From assembly GCF_963259705.1 (NCBI RefSeq), contig NC_081841.1, positions 118,863,033 to 118,927,032 on the forward strand: a stretch of DNA of 64,000 bases, given 5' to 3'. The notes beneath the pieces are model-generated. The model saw only the letters and a list, made by a program, of their open reading frames with translations. It was not told where the DNA came from and searched no databases. This document shows, one piece after another, positions 36,714 through 50,480 of this stretch (within the stretch, counting starts at the first letter, position 1; the number at the start of each line of letters is the position of its first letter). The stretch comes from Myotis daubentonii. Taxonomy: Eukaryota > Chordata > Mammalia > Chiroptera > Vespertilionidae. A program made the translations under genes and the position numbers.

Positions 36714-39700
36714 AACAGGAAGAATTCCTGTTTATAGAGCTCAGAAGTTGTGTATAAAGCTTTTAAATGAGGAGTCTACTATTTATGTTTAACATTGAGA
36801 CTTAATTGGCCTGGCGTTTTTTGACTGAAACAGTTTATATCCTGAAGGTTCTAGAATATACTCCTAAGAAAAATGTCAAATAGTGGTAAAACTCTTAAAA
36901 TACCCAATTATATTCCAGGGAAATGAATATGAACTTGTAACAAACAGTTGAAACACGAGTAAATAGAGTCTAACTCCATTTAATGCCGAGTTCATTTACC
37001 TAGACTACAGGTAGAAAGCTCTGAAATGACGCGAATTCTGATAATATTAACAACTCCGGCTATTTTAAGTGGCGTTTTCACGAAAATGTCATTTGCAACA
37101 GGAAGAATTCCTGTTTATAGAGCTCAGAAGTTCTGTATAAAGCTTTCAAATGAGGAGTGTACTGTTTATGTTTAACATTGAGACTTTTTTGGCGTGCCGT
37201 TTTTTGACAGAAACAGTTTACATCCTGAAGGTTCTAGTATACACTTCTAAGAAATATGTCAAATTGTGGTAAAACTCTTAGAATACACAATTATATTCCC
37301 AGAAAATGAATATGAACGTGTAAGAAGCAGTTGAAACACAAGTAAATAGAATGTACCTACATTTAGTGCTGAGTTCAATTACTGACATTAGAGGTAGAAA
37401 GCTCTGAAATGACGAGAATTCTGATAATATTAACAACTCCCGCTATTTTAAGTGGCGTTTCCACAAAAATGTCATTTCAAACAGGAAGAATTCCTGTTTA
37501 TAGAGCTCAGAAGTTCTGTATAAAGCTTTCAAATGAGGAATGTACTGTTTATGTTTAACATTGAGACTTAATTGGCGTGCCGTTTTTTGACAGAAACAGT
37601 TTACATCCTGAAGGTTCTAGTATTCACTTCTAAGAAGTATGTCAAATTGTGGTAAAACTCTTAAAATACCCAATTATATTCCAGGGAAATGAATATGAAC
37701 GTGTAAGAAGCAGTAGAAACACAAGTAAATAGAATCTAACTACATTTACTGCCGAGTTCAATTACCGAGATTACAGGTAGAAAGCTATGAAATGACGCGA
37801 ATTCTGATAATATTAACGACACCGGACATTTTATGTGGCATTTTCACAAAAATGTCATTTCAAACAGGAACAATTCCTGTTTATAGAACTCAGAACTTTT
37901 GTTCAAGGCTTAAATGAGGAGAATACGGTTAATGTTTACAATTGAGGGTGAATTGGCATGGCGTTATTTGACTGAAACAGTTTATATCGTGAAGGTTCTA
38001 GTATACACTTCAAGGGAAAACGTCAAATTGTGGTAAAACTCTTAAAATACACAATTATATTCCCAGAAAATGAATATGAACGTGTAAGAAGCAGTTGAAA
38101 CACAAGTAAATAGAATCTAACTACATTTAGTGCTGAGTTCAATTACTGACATTAGAGGTAGAAAGCTCTGAAATGACGAGATTCTGATAATATTAACAAC
38201 TCCCGCTATTTTAAGTGGCGTTTCCACAAAAATGTCATTTCAAACAGGAAGAATTCCTGTTTATAGAGCTCAGAAGTTGTGTATAAAGCTTTTAAATGAG
38301 GAGTGTACTGTTTATGTTTAACATTGAGACTTATTTGGCCAGGCGTTTTTTGACTGAAACAGTTTATACTGTGAAGGTTCTAGTATATACTTCTTAGGAA
38401 ACTGTAAAAATGTGGTAAAACTCTTAAAATACACAATTATCTTTCAAGGAAATGATTATGAACTTGTGAAAAACTGTTGAAACACGAGTAAATAGAATCT
38501 AAATAAGTTTAATGCCGAATTCAATTACCCAGATTACAAGTATAAAGCTCTGAAGTTTTGAGAATTCTGATAATAATAACAACCCCGGGTATTTTATGTG
38601 GCGTTTTCACAAAAATGTCATTTCCAACAGGAAGAATTCCTGTTTATAGAGCTCAGAAGTTCTGTATAAAGCTTTCAAATGAGGAGTGTACTGTTTATGT
38701 TTAACATTGAGACTTATTTGGCGTGCCGTTTTTTGACAGAAACAGTTTACATCCTGAAGGTTCTAGTATACACTTCTAAGAAATATGTCAAATTGTGGTA
38801 AAACTCTTAGAATACACAATTATATTCCCAGAAAATGAATATGAACGTGTAAGAAGCAGTTGAAACACAAGTAAATAGAATGTACCTACATTTAGTGCTG
38901 AGTTCAATTACTGACATTAGAGGTAGAAAGCTCTGAAATGACGAGAATTCTGATAATATTAACAACTCCCGCTATTTTAAGTGGCGTTTCCACAAAAATG
39001 TCATTTCAAACAGGAAGAATTCCTGTTTATAGAGCTCAGAAGTTCTGTATAAAGCTTTCAAATGAGGAATGTACTGTTTATGTTTAACATTGAGACTTAA
39101 TTGGCGTGCCGTTTTTTGACAGAAACAGTTTACATCCTGAAGGTTCTAGTATTCACTTCTAAGAAGTATGTCAAATTGTGGTAAAACTCTTAAAATACCC
39201 AATTATATTCCAGGGAAATGAATATGAACGTGTAAGAAGCAGTAGAAACACAAGTAAATAGAATCTAACTACATTTACTGCCGAGTTCAATTACCGAGAT
39301 TACAGGTAGAAAGCTATGAAATGACGCGAATTCTGATAATATTAACGACACCGGACATTTTATGTGGCATTTTCACAAAAATGTCATTTCAAACAGGAAC
39401 AATTCCTGTTTATAGAACTCAGAACTTTTGTTCAAGGCTTAAATGAGGAGAATACGGTTAATGTTTACAATTGAGGGTGAATTGGCATGGCGTTATTTGA
39501 CTGAAACAGTTTATATCGTGAAGGTTCTAGTATACACTTCAAGGGAAAACGTCAAATTGTGGTAAAACTCTTAAAATACACAATTATATTCCCAGAAAAT
39601 GAATATGAACGTGTAAGAAGCAGTTGAAACACAAGTAAATAGAATCTAACTACATTTAGTGCTGAGTTCAATTACTGACATTAGAGGTAGAAAGCTCTGA

Positions 39701-42066
39701 AATGACGAGATTCTGATAATATTAACAACTCCCGCTATTTTAAGTGGCGTTTCCACAAAAATGTCATTTCAAACAGGAAGAATTCCTGTTTATAGAGCTC
39801 AGAAGTTGTGTATAAAGCTTTTAAATGAGGAGTGTACTGTTTATGTTTAACATTGAGACTTATTTGGCCAGGCGTTTTTTGACTGAAACAGTTTATACTG
39901 TGAAGGTTCTAGTATATACTTCTTAGGAAACTGTAAAAATGTGGTAAAACTCTTAAAATACACAATTATCTTTCAAGGAAATGATTATGAACTTGTGAAA
40001 AACTGTTGAAACACGAGTAAATAGAATCTAAATAAGTTTAATGCCGAATTCAATTACCCAGATTACAAGTATAAAGCTCTGAAGTTTTGAGAATTCTGAT
40101 AATAATAACAACCCCGGGTATTTTATGTGGCGTTTTCACAAAAATGTCATTTCCAACAGGAAGAATTCCTGTTTATAGAGCTCAGAAGTTCTGTATAAAG
40201 CTTTCAAATGAGGAGTGTACTGTTTATGTTTAACATTGAGACTTATTTGGCGTGCCGTTTTTTGACAGAAACAGTTTACATCCTGAAGGTTCTAGTATAC
40301 ACTTCTAAGAAATATGTCAAATTGTGGTAAAACTCTTAGAATACACAATTATATTCCCAGAAAATGAATATGAACGTGTAAGAAGCAGTTGAAACACAAG
40401 TAAATAGAATGTACCTACATTTAGTGCTGAGTTCAATTACTGACATTAGAGGTAGAAAGCTCTGAAATGACGAGAATTCTGATAATATTAACAACTCCCG
40501 CTATTTTAAGTGGCGTTTCCACAAAAATGTCATTTCAAACAGGAAGAATTCCTGTTTATAGAGCTCAGAAGTTCTGTATAAAGCTTTCAAATGAGGAATG
40601 TACTGTTTATGTTTAACATTGAGACTTAATTGGCGTGCCGTTTTTTGACAGAAACAGTTTACATCCTGAAGGTTCTAGTATTCACTTCTAAGAAGTATGT
40701 CAAATTGTGGTAAAACTCTTAAAATACCCAATTATATTCCAGGGAAATGAATATGAACGTGTAAGAAGCAGTAGAAACACAAGTAAATAGAATCTAACTA
40801 CATTTACTGCCGAGTTCAATTACCGAGATTACAGGTAGAAAGCTATGAAATGACGCGAATTCTGATAATATTAACGACACCGGACATTTTATGTGGCATT
40901 TTCACAAAAATGTCATTTCAAACAGGAACAATTCCTGTTTATAGAACTCAGAACTTTTGTTCAAGGCTTAAATGAGGAGAATACGGTTAATGTTTACAAT
41001 TGAGGGTGAATTGGCATGGCGTTATTTGACTGAAACAGTTTATATCGTGAAGGTTCTAGTATACACTTCAAGGGAAAACGTCAAATTGTGGTAAAACTCT
41101 TAAAATACACAATTATATTCCCAGAAAATGAATATGAACGTGTAAGAAGCAGTTGAAACACAAGTAAATAGAATCTAACTACATTTAGTGCTGAGTTCAA
41201 TTACTGACATTAGAGGTAGAAAGCTCTGAAATGACGAGATTCTGATAATATTAACAACTCCCGCTATTTTAAGTGGCGTTTCCACAAAAATGTCATTTCA
41301 AACAGGAAGAATTCCTGTTTATAGAGCTCAGAAGTTGTGTATAAAGCTTTTAAATGAGGAGTGTACTGTTTATGTTTAACATTGAGACTTATTTGGCCAG
41401 GCGTTTTTTGACTGAAACAGTTTATACTGTGAAGGTTCTAGTATATACTTCTTAGGAAACTGTAAAAATGTGGTAAAACTCTTAAAATACACAATTATCT
41501 TTCAAGGAAATGATTATGAACTTGTGAAAAACTGTTGAAACACGAGTAAATAGAATCTAAATAAGTTTAATGCCGAATTCAATTACCCAGATTACAAGTA
41601 TAAAGCTCTGAAGTTTTGAGAATTCTGATAATAATAACAACCCCGGGTATTTTATGTGGCGTTTTCACAAAAATGTCATTTCCAACAGGAAGAATTCCTG
41701 TTTATAGAGCTCAGAAGTTCTGTATAAAGCTTTCAAATGAGGAGTGTACTGTTTATGTTTAACATTGAGACTTATTTGGCGTGCCGTTTTTTGACAGAAA
41801 CAGTTTACATCCTGAAGGTTCTAGTATACACTTCTAAGAAATATGTCAAATTGTGGTAAAACTCTTAGAATACACAATTATATTCCCAGAAAATGAATAT
41901 GAACGTGTAAGAAGCAGTTGAAACACAAGTAAATAGAATGTACCTACATTTAGTGCTGAGTTCAATTACTGACATTAGAGGTAGAAAGCTCTGAAATGAC
42001 GAGAATTCTGATAATATTAACAACTCCCGCTATTTTAAGTGGCGTTTCCACAAAAATGTCATTTCA
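36714..42066 (+). repeat. HOR block 18: 14-mer A-B-(D'-E-C-b)x3
   Basis: Monomer starts: 36714 A, 37097 B, 37480 D', 37863 E, 38243 C, 38626 b, 39009 D', 39392 E, 39772 C, 40155 b, 40538 D', 40921 E, 41301 C, 41684 b. Total 5353 bp, one 1529-bp D-E-C-b module longer than the 10-mer. It is the longest HOR unit in the window. Confidence 0.95.
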
Positions 42067-45000
42067 AACAGGAAGAATTCCTGTTTATAGAGCTCAGAAG
42101 TTGTGTATAAAGCTTTTAAATGAGGAGTCTACTATTTATGTTTAACATTGAGACTTAATTGGCCTGGCGTTTTTTGACTGAAACAGTTTATATCCTGAAG
42201 GTTCTAGAATATACTCCTAAGAAAAATGTCAAATAGTGGTAAAACTCTTAAAATACCCAATTATATTCCAGGGAAATGAATATGAACTTGTAACAAACAG
42301 TTGAAACACGAGTAAATAGAGTCTAACTCCATTTAATGCCGAGTTCATTTACCTAGACTACAGGTAGAAAGCTCTGAAATGACGCGAATTCTGATAATAT
42401 TAACAACTCCGGCTATTTTAAGTGGCGTTTTCACGAAAATGTCATTTGCAACAGGAAGAATTCCTGTTTATAGAGCTCAGAAGTTCTGTATAAAGCTTTC
42501 AAATGAGGAGTGTACTGTTTATGTTTAACATTGAGACTTTTTTGGCGTGCCGTTTTTTGACAGAAACAGTTTACATCCTGAAGGTTCTAGTATACACTTC
42601 TAAGAAATATGTCAAATTGTGGTAAAACTCTTAGAATACACAATTATATTCCCAGAAAATGAATATGAACGTGTAAGAAGCAGTTGAAACACAAGTAAAT
42701 AGAATGTACCTACATTTAGTGCTGAGTTCAATTACTGACATTAGAGGTAGAAAGCTCTGAAATGACGAGAATTCTGATAATATTAACAACTCCCGCTATT
42801 TTAAGTGGCGTTTCCACAAAAATGTCATTTCAAACAGGAAGAATTCCTGTTTATAGAGCTCAGAAGTTCTGTATAAAGCTTTCAAATGAGGAATGTACTG
42901 TTTATGTTTAACATTGAGACTTAATTGGCGTGCCGTTTTTTGACAGAAACAGTTTACATCCTGAAGGTTCTAGTATTCACTTCTAAGAAGTATGTCAAAT
43001 TGTGGTAAAACTCTTAAAATACCCAATTATATTCCAGGGAAATGAATATGAACGTGTAAGAAGCAGTAGAAACACAAGTAAATAGAATCTAACTACATTT
43101 ACTGCCGAGTTCAATTACCGAGATTACAGGTAGAAAGCTATGAAATGACGCGAATTCTGATAATATTAACGACACCGGACATTTTATGTGGCATTTTCAC
43201 AAAAATGTCATTTCAAACAGGAACAATTCCTGTTTATAGAACTCAGAACTTTTGTTCAAGGCTTAAATGAGGAGAATACGGTTAATGTTTACAATTGAGG
43301 GTGAATTGGCATGGCGTTATTTGACTGAAACAGTTTATATCGTGAAGGTTCTAGTATACACTTCAAGGGAAAACGTCAAATTGTGGTAAAACTCTTAAAA
43401 TACACAATTATATTCCCAGAAAATGAATATGAACGTGTAAGAAGCAGTTGAAACACAAGTAAATAGAATCTAACTACATTTAGTGCTGAGTTCAATTACT
43501 GACATTAGAGGTAGAAAGCTCTGAAATGACGAGATTCTGATAATATTAACAACTCCCGCTATTTTAAGTGGCGTTTCCACAAAAATGTCATTTCAAACAG
43601 GAAGAATTCCTGTTTATAGAGCTCAGAAGTTGTGTATAAAGCTTTTAAATGAGGAGTGTACTGTTTATGTTTAACATTGAGACTTATTTGGCCAGGCGTT
43701 TTTTGACTGAAACAGTTTATACTGTGAAGGTTCTAGTATATACTTCTTAGGAAACTGTAAAAATGTGGTAAAACTCTTAAAATACACAATTATCTTTCAA
43801 GGAAATGATTATGAACTTGTGAAAAACTGTTGAAACACGAGTAAATAGAATCTAAATAAGTTTAATGCCGAATTCAATTACCCAGATTACAAGTATAAAG
43901 CTCTGAAGTTTTGAGAATTCTGATAATAATAACAACCCCGGGTATTTTATGTGGCGTTTTCACAAAAATGTCATTTCCAACAGGAAGAATTCCTGTTTAT
44001 AGAGCTCAGAAGTTCTGTATAAAGCTTTCAAATGAGGAGTGTACTGTTTATGTTTAACATTGAGACTTATTTGGCGTGCCGTTTTTTGACAGAAACAGTT
44101 TACATCCTGAAGGTTCTAGTATACACTTCTAAGAAATATGTCAAATTGTGGTAAAACTCTTAGAATACACAATTATATTCCCAGAAAATGAATATGAACG
44201 TGTAAGAAGCAGTTGAAACACAAGTAAATAGAATGTACCTACATTTAGTGCTGAGTTCAATTACTGACATTAGAGGTAGAAAGCTCTGAAATGACGAGAA
44301 TTCTGATAATATTAACAACTCCCGCTATTTTAAGTGGCGTTTCCACAAAAATGTCATTTCAAACAGGAAGAATTCCTGTTTATAGAGCTCAGAAGTTCTG
44401 TATAAAGCTTTCAAATGAGGAATGTACTGTTTATGTTTAACATTGAGACTTAATTGGCGTGCCGTTTTTTGACAGAAACAGTTTACATCCTGAAGGTTCT
44501 AGTATTCACTTCTAAGAAGTATGTCAAATTGTGGTAAAACTCTTAAAATACCCAATTATATTCCAGGGAAATGAATATGAACGTGTAAGAAGCAGTAGAA
44601 ACACAAGTAAATAGAATCTAACTACATTTACTGCCGAGTTCAATTACCGAGATTACAGGTAGAAAGCTATGAAATGACGCGAATTCTGATAATATTAACG
44701 ACACCGGACATTTTATGTGGCATTTTCACAAAAATGTCATTTCAAACAGGAACAATTCCTGTTTATAGAACTCAGAACTTTTGTTCAAGGCTTAAATGAG
44801 GAGAATACGGTTAATGTTTACAATTGAGGGTGAATTGGCATGGCGTTATTTGACTGAAACAGTTTATATCGTGAAGGTTCTAGTATACACTTCAAGGGAA
44901 AACGTCAAATTGTGGTAAAACTCTTAAAATACACAATTATATTCCCAGAAAATGAATATGAACGTGTAAGAAGCAGTTGAAACACAAGTAAATAGAATCT

Positions 45001-45890
45001 AACTACATTTAGTGCTGAGTTCAATTACTGACATTAGAGGTAGAAAGCTCTGAAATGACGAGATTCTGATAATATTAACAACTCCCGCTATTTTAAGTGG
45101 CGTTTCCACAAAAATGTCATTTCAAACAGGAAGAATTCCTGTTTATAGAGCTCAGAAGTTGTGTATAAAGCTTTTAAATGAGGAGTGTACTGTTTATGTT
45201 TAACATTGAGACTTATTTGGCCAGGCGTTTTTTGACTGAAACAGTTTATACTGTGAAGGTTCTAGTATATACTTCTTAGGAAACTGTAAAAATGTGGTAA
45301 AACTCTTAAAATACACAATTATCTTTCAAGGAAATGATTATGAACTTGTGAAAAACTGTTGAAACACGAGTAAATAGAATCTAAATAAGTTTAATGCCGA
45401 ATTCAATTACCCAGATTACAAGTATAAAGCTCTGAAGTTTTGAGAATTCTGATAATAATAACAACCCCGGGTATTTTATGTGGCGTTTTCACAAAAATGT
45501 CATTTCCAACAGGAAGAATTCCTGTTTATAGAGCTCAGAAGTTCTGTATAAAGCTTTCAAATGAGGAGTGTACTGTTTATGTTTAACATTGAGACTTATT
45601 TGGCGTGCCGTTTTTTGACAGAAACAGTTTACATCCTGAAGGTTCTAGTATACACTTCTAAGAAATATGTCAAATTGTGGTAAAACTCTTAGAATACACA
45701 ATTATATTCCCAGAAAATGAATATGAACGTGTAAGAAGCAGTTGAAACACAAGTAAATAGAATGTACCTACATTTAGTGCTGAGTTCAATTACTGACATT
45801 AGAGGTAGAAAGCTCTGAAATGACGAGAATTCTGATAATATTAACAACTCCCGCTATTTTAAGTGGCGTTTCCACAAAAATGTCATTTCA
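42067..45890 (+). repeat. HOR block 19: 10-mer A-B-(D'-E-C-b)x2
   Basis: Monomer starts: 42067 A, 42450 B, 42833 D', 43216 E, 43596 C, 43979 b, 44362 D', 44745 E, 45125 C, 45508 b. Total 3824 bp, apparently the same sequence as 32890-36713 at the sites I checked. Confidence 0.95.
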
Positions 45891-48185
45891 AACAGGAAGA
45901 ATTCCTGTTTATAGAGCTCAGAAGTTGTGTATAAAGCTTTTAAATGAGGAGTCTACTATTTATGTTTAACATTGAGACTTAATTGGCCTGGCGTTTTTTG
46001 ACTGAAACAGTTTATATCCTGAAGGTTCTAGAATATACTCCTAAGAAAAATGTCAAATAGTGGTAAAACTCTTAAAATACCCAATTATATTCCAGGGAAA
46101 TGAATATGAACTTGTAACAAACAGTTGAAACACGAGTAAATAGAGTCTAACTCCATTTAATGCCGAGTTCATTTACCTAGACTACAGGTAGAAAGCTCTG
46201 AAATGACGCGAATTCTGATAATATTAACAACTCCGGCTATTTTAAGTGGCGTTTTCACGAAAATGTCATTTGCAACAGGAAGAATTCCTGTTTATAGAGC
46301 TCAGAAGTTCTGTATAAAGCTTTCAAATGAGGAGTGTACTGTTTATGTTTAACATTGAGACTTTTTTGGCGTGCCGTTTTTTGACAGAAACAGTTTACAT
46401 CCTGAAGGTTCTAGTATACACTTCTAAGAAATATGTCAAATTGTGGTAAAACTCTTAGAATACACAATTATATTCCCAGAAAATGAATATGAACGTGTAA
46501 GAAGCAGTTGAAACACAAGTAAATAGAATGTACCTACATTTAGTGCTGAGTTCAATTACTGACATTAGAGGTAGAAAGCTCTGAAATGACGAGAATTCTG
46601 ATAATATTAACAACTCCCGCTATTTTAAGTGGCGTTTCCACAAAAATGTCATTTCAAACAGGAAGAATTCCTGTTTATAGAGCTCAGAAGTTCTGTATAA
46701 AGCTTTCAAATGAGGAATGTACTGTTTATGTTTAACATTGAGACTTAATTGGCGTGCCGTTTTTTGACAGAAACAGTTTACATCCTGAAGGTTCTAGTAT
46801 TCACTTCTAAGAAGTATGTCAAATTGTGGTAAAACTCTTAAAATACCCAATTATATTCCAGGGAAATGAATATGAACGTGTAAGAAGCAGTAGAAACACA
46901 AGTAAATAGAATCTAACTACATTTACTGCCGAGTTCAATTACCGAGATTACAGGTAGAAAGCTATGAAATGACGCGAATTCTGATAATATTAACGACACC
47001 GGACATTTTATGTGGCATTTTCACAAAAATGTCATTTCAAACAGGAACAATTCCTGTTTATAGAACTCAGAACTTTTGTTCAAGGCTTAAATGAGGAGAA
47101 TACGGTTAATGTTTACAATTGAGGGTGAATTGGCATGGCGTTATTTGACTGAAACAGTTTATATCGTGAAGGTTCTAGTATACACTTCAAGGGAAAACGT
47201 CAAATTGTGGTAAAACTCTTAAAATACACAATTATATTCCCAGAAAATGAATATGAACGTGTAAGAAGCAGTTGAAACACAAGTAAATAGAATCTAACTA
47301 CATTTAGTGCTGAGTTCAATTACTGACATTAGAGGTAGAAAGCTCTGAAATGACGAGATTCTGATAATATTAACAACTCCCGCTATTTTAAGTGGCGTTT
47401 CCACAAAAATGTCATTTCAAACAGGAAGAATTCCTGTTTATAGAGCTCAGAAGTTGTGTATAAAGCTTTTAAATGAGGAGTGTACTGTTTATGTTTAACA
47501 TTGAGACTTATTTGGCCAGGCGTTTTTTGACTGAAACAGTTTATACTGTGAAGGTTCTAGTATATACTTCTTAGGAAACTGTAAAAATGTGGTAAAACTC
47601 TTAAAATACACAATTATCTTTCAAGGAAATGATTATGAACTTGTGAAAAACTGTTGAAACACGAGTAAATAGAATCTAAATTAGTTTAATGCCGAATTCA
47701 ATTACCCAGATTACAAGTATAAAGCTCTGAAGTTTTGAGAATTCTGATAATAATAACAACCCCGGGTATTTTATGTGGCGTTTTCACAAAAATGTCATTT
47801 CCAACAGGAAGAATTCCTGTTTATAGAGCTCAGAAGTTCTGTATAAAGCTTTCAAATGAGGAGTGTACTGTTTATGTTTAACATTGAGACTTATTTGGCG
47901 TGCCGTTTTTTGACAGAAACAGTTTACATCCTGAAGGTTCTAGTATACACTTCTAAGAAATATGTCAAATTGTGGTAAAACTCTTAGAATACACAATTAT
48001 ATTCCCAGAAAATGAATATGAACGTGTAAGAAGCAGTTGAAACACAAGTAAATAGAATGTACCTACATTTAGTGCTGAGTTCAATTACTGACATTAGAGG
48101 TAGAAAGCTCTGAAATGACGAGAATTCTGATAATATTAACAACTCCCGCTATTTTAAGTGGCGTTTCCACAAAAATGTCATTTCA
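45891..48185 (+). repeat. HOR block 20: 6-mer A-B-D'-E-C-b
   Basis: Monomer starts: 45891 A, 46274 B, 46657 D', 47040 E, 47420 C, 47803 b. Total 2295 bp. The C subtype changes here: CTTATTTGGCCAGG and GATAATAATAAC are kept, but CTAAATTAGTTT replaces CTAAATAAGTTT. Confidence 0.95.
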
Positions 48186-50480
48186 AACAGGAAGAATTCC
48201 TGTTTATAGAGCTCAGAAGTTGTGTATAAAGCTTTTAAATGAGGAGTCTACTATTTATGTTTAACATTGAGACTTAATTGGCCTGGCGTTTTTTGACTGA
48301 AACAGTTTATATCCTGAAGGTTCTAGAATATACTCCTAAGAAAAATGTCAAATAGTGGTAAAACTCTTAAAATACCCAATTATATTCCAGGGAAATGAAT
48401 ATGAACTTGTAACAAACAGTTGAAACACGAGTAAATAGAGTCTAACTCCATTTAATGCCGAGTTCATTTACCTAGACTACAGGTAGAAAGCTCTGAAATG
48501 ACGCGAATTCTGATAATATTAACAACTCCGGCTATTTTAAGTGGCGTTTTCACGAAAATGTCATTTGCAACAGGAAGAATTCCTGTTTATAGAGCTCAGA
48601 AGTTCTGTATAAAGCTTTCAAATGAGGAGTGTACTGTTTATGTTTAACATTGAGACTTTTTTGGCGTGCCGTTTTTTGACAGAAACAGTTTACATCCTGA
48701 AGGTTCTAGTATACACTTCTAAGAAATATGTCAAATTGTGGTAAAACTCTTAGAATACACAATTATATTCCCAGAAAATGAATATGAACGTGTAAGAAGC
48801 AGTTGAAACACAAGTAAATAGAATGTACCTACATTTAGTGCTGAGTTCAATTACTGACATTAGAGGTAGAAAGCTCTGAAATGACGAGAATTCTGATAAT
48901 ATTAACAACTCCCGCTATTTTAAGTGGCGTTTCCACAAAAATGTCATTTCAAACAGGAAGAATTCCTGTTTATAGAGCTCAGAAGTTCTGTATAAAGCTT
49001 TCAAATGAGGAATGTACTGTTTATGTTTAACATTGAGACTTAATTGGCGTGCCGTTTTTTGACAGAAACAGTTTACATCCTGAAGGTTCTAGTATTCACT
49101 TCTAAGAAGTATGTCAAATTGTGGTAAAACTCTTAAAATACCCAATTATATTCCAGGGAAATGAATATGAACGTGTAAGAAGCAGTAGAAACACAAGTAA
49201 ATAGAATCTAACTACATTTACTGCCGAGTTCAATTACCGAGATTACAGGTAGAAAGCTATGAAATGACGCGAATTCTGATAATATTAACGACACCGGACA
49301 TTTTATGTGGCATTTTCACAAAAATGTCATTTCAAACAGGAACAATTCCTGTTTATAGAACTCAGAACTTTTGTTCAAGGCTTAAATGAGGAGAATACGG
49401 TTAATGTTTACAATTGAGGGTGAATTGGCATGGCGTTATTTGACTGAAACAGTTTATATCGTGAAGGTTCTAGTATACACTTCAAGGGAAAACGTCAAAT
49501 TGTGGTAAAACTCTTAAAATACACAATTATATTCCCAGAAAATGAATATGAACGTGTAAGAAGCAGTTGAAACACAAGTAAATAGAATCTAACTACATTT
49601 AGTGCTGAGTTCAATTACTGACATTAGAGGTAGAAAGCTCTGAAATGACGAGATTCTGATAATATTAACAACTCCCGCTATTTTAAGTGGCGTTTCCACA
49701 AAAATGTCATTTCAAACAGGAAGAATTCCTGTTTATAGAGCTCAGAAGTTGTGTATAAAGCTTTTAAATGAGGAGTGTACTGTTTATGTTTAACATTGAG
49801 ACTTATTTGGCCAGGCGTTTTTTGACTGAAACAGTTTATACTGTGAAGGTTCTAGTATATACTTCTTAGGAAACTGTAAAAATGTGGTAAAACTCTTAAA
49901 ATACACAATTATCTTTCAAGGAAATGATTATGAACTTGTGAAAAACTGTTGAAACACGAGTAAATAGAATCTAAATTAGTTTAATGCCGAATTCAATTAC
50001 CCAGATTACAAGTATAAAGCTCTGAAGTTTTGAGAATTCTGATAATAATAACAACCCCGGGTATTTTATGTGGCGTTTTCACAAAAATGTCATTTCCAAC
50101 AGGAAGAATTCCTGTTTATAGAGCTCAGAAGTTCTGTATAAAGCTTTCAAATGAGGAGTGTACTGTTTATGTTTAACATTGAGACTTATTTGGCGTGCCG
50201 TTTTTTGACAGAAACAGTTTACATCCTGAAGGTTCTAGTATACACTTCTAAGAAATATGTCAAATTGTGGTAAAACTCTTAGAATACACAATTATATTCC
50301 CAGAAAATGAATATGAACGTGTAAGAAGCAGTTGAAACACAAGTAAATAGAATGTACCTACATTTAGTGCTGAGTTCAATTACTGACATTAGAGGTAGAA
50401 AGCTCTGAAATGACGAGAATTCTGATAATATTAACAACTCCCGCTATTTTAAGTGGCGTTTCCACAAAAATGTCATTTCA
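48186..50480 (+). repeat. HOR block 21: 6-mer A-B-D'-E-C-b
   Basis: Monomer starts: 48186 A, 48569 B, 48952 D', 49335 E, 49715 C, 50098 b. Total 2295 bp. It matches block 20 at every diagnostic site, including the same C subtype, so the two are probably a recent tandem duplication. Confidence 0.95.

Noticed and set aside
25244..50480. Near-identical HOR copies as an assembly artefact
   Set aside because: Blocks differ in module number and carry ordered private variants (30979 tail, 28302/32125 deletion, C subtypes), which argues against simple duplication by the assembler. Exact copy numbers still depend on long-read support.
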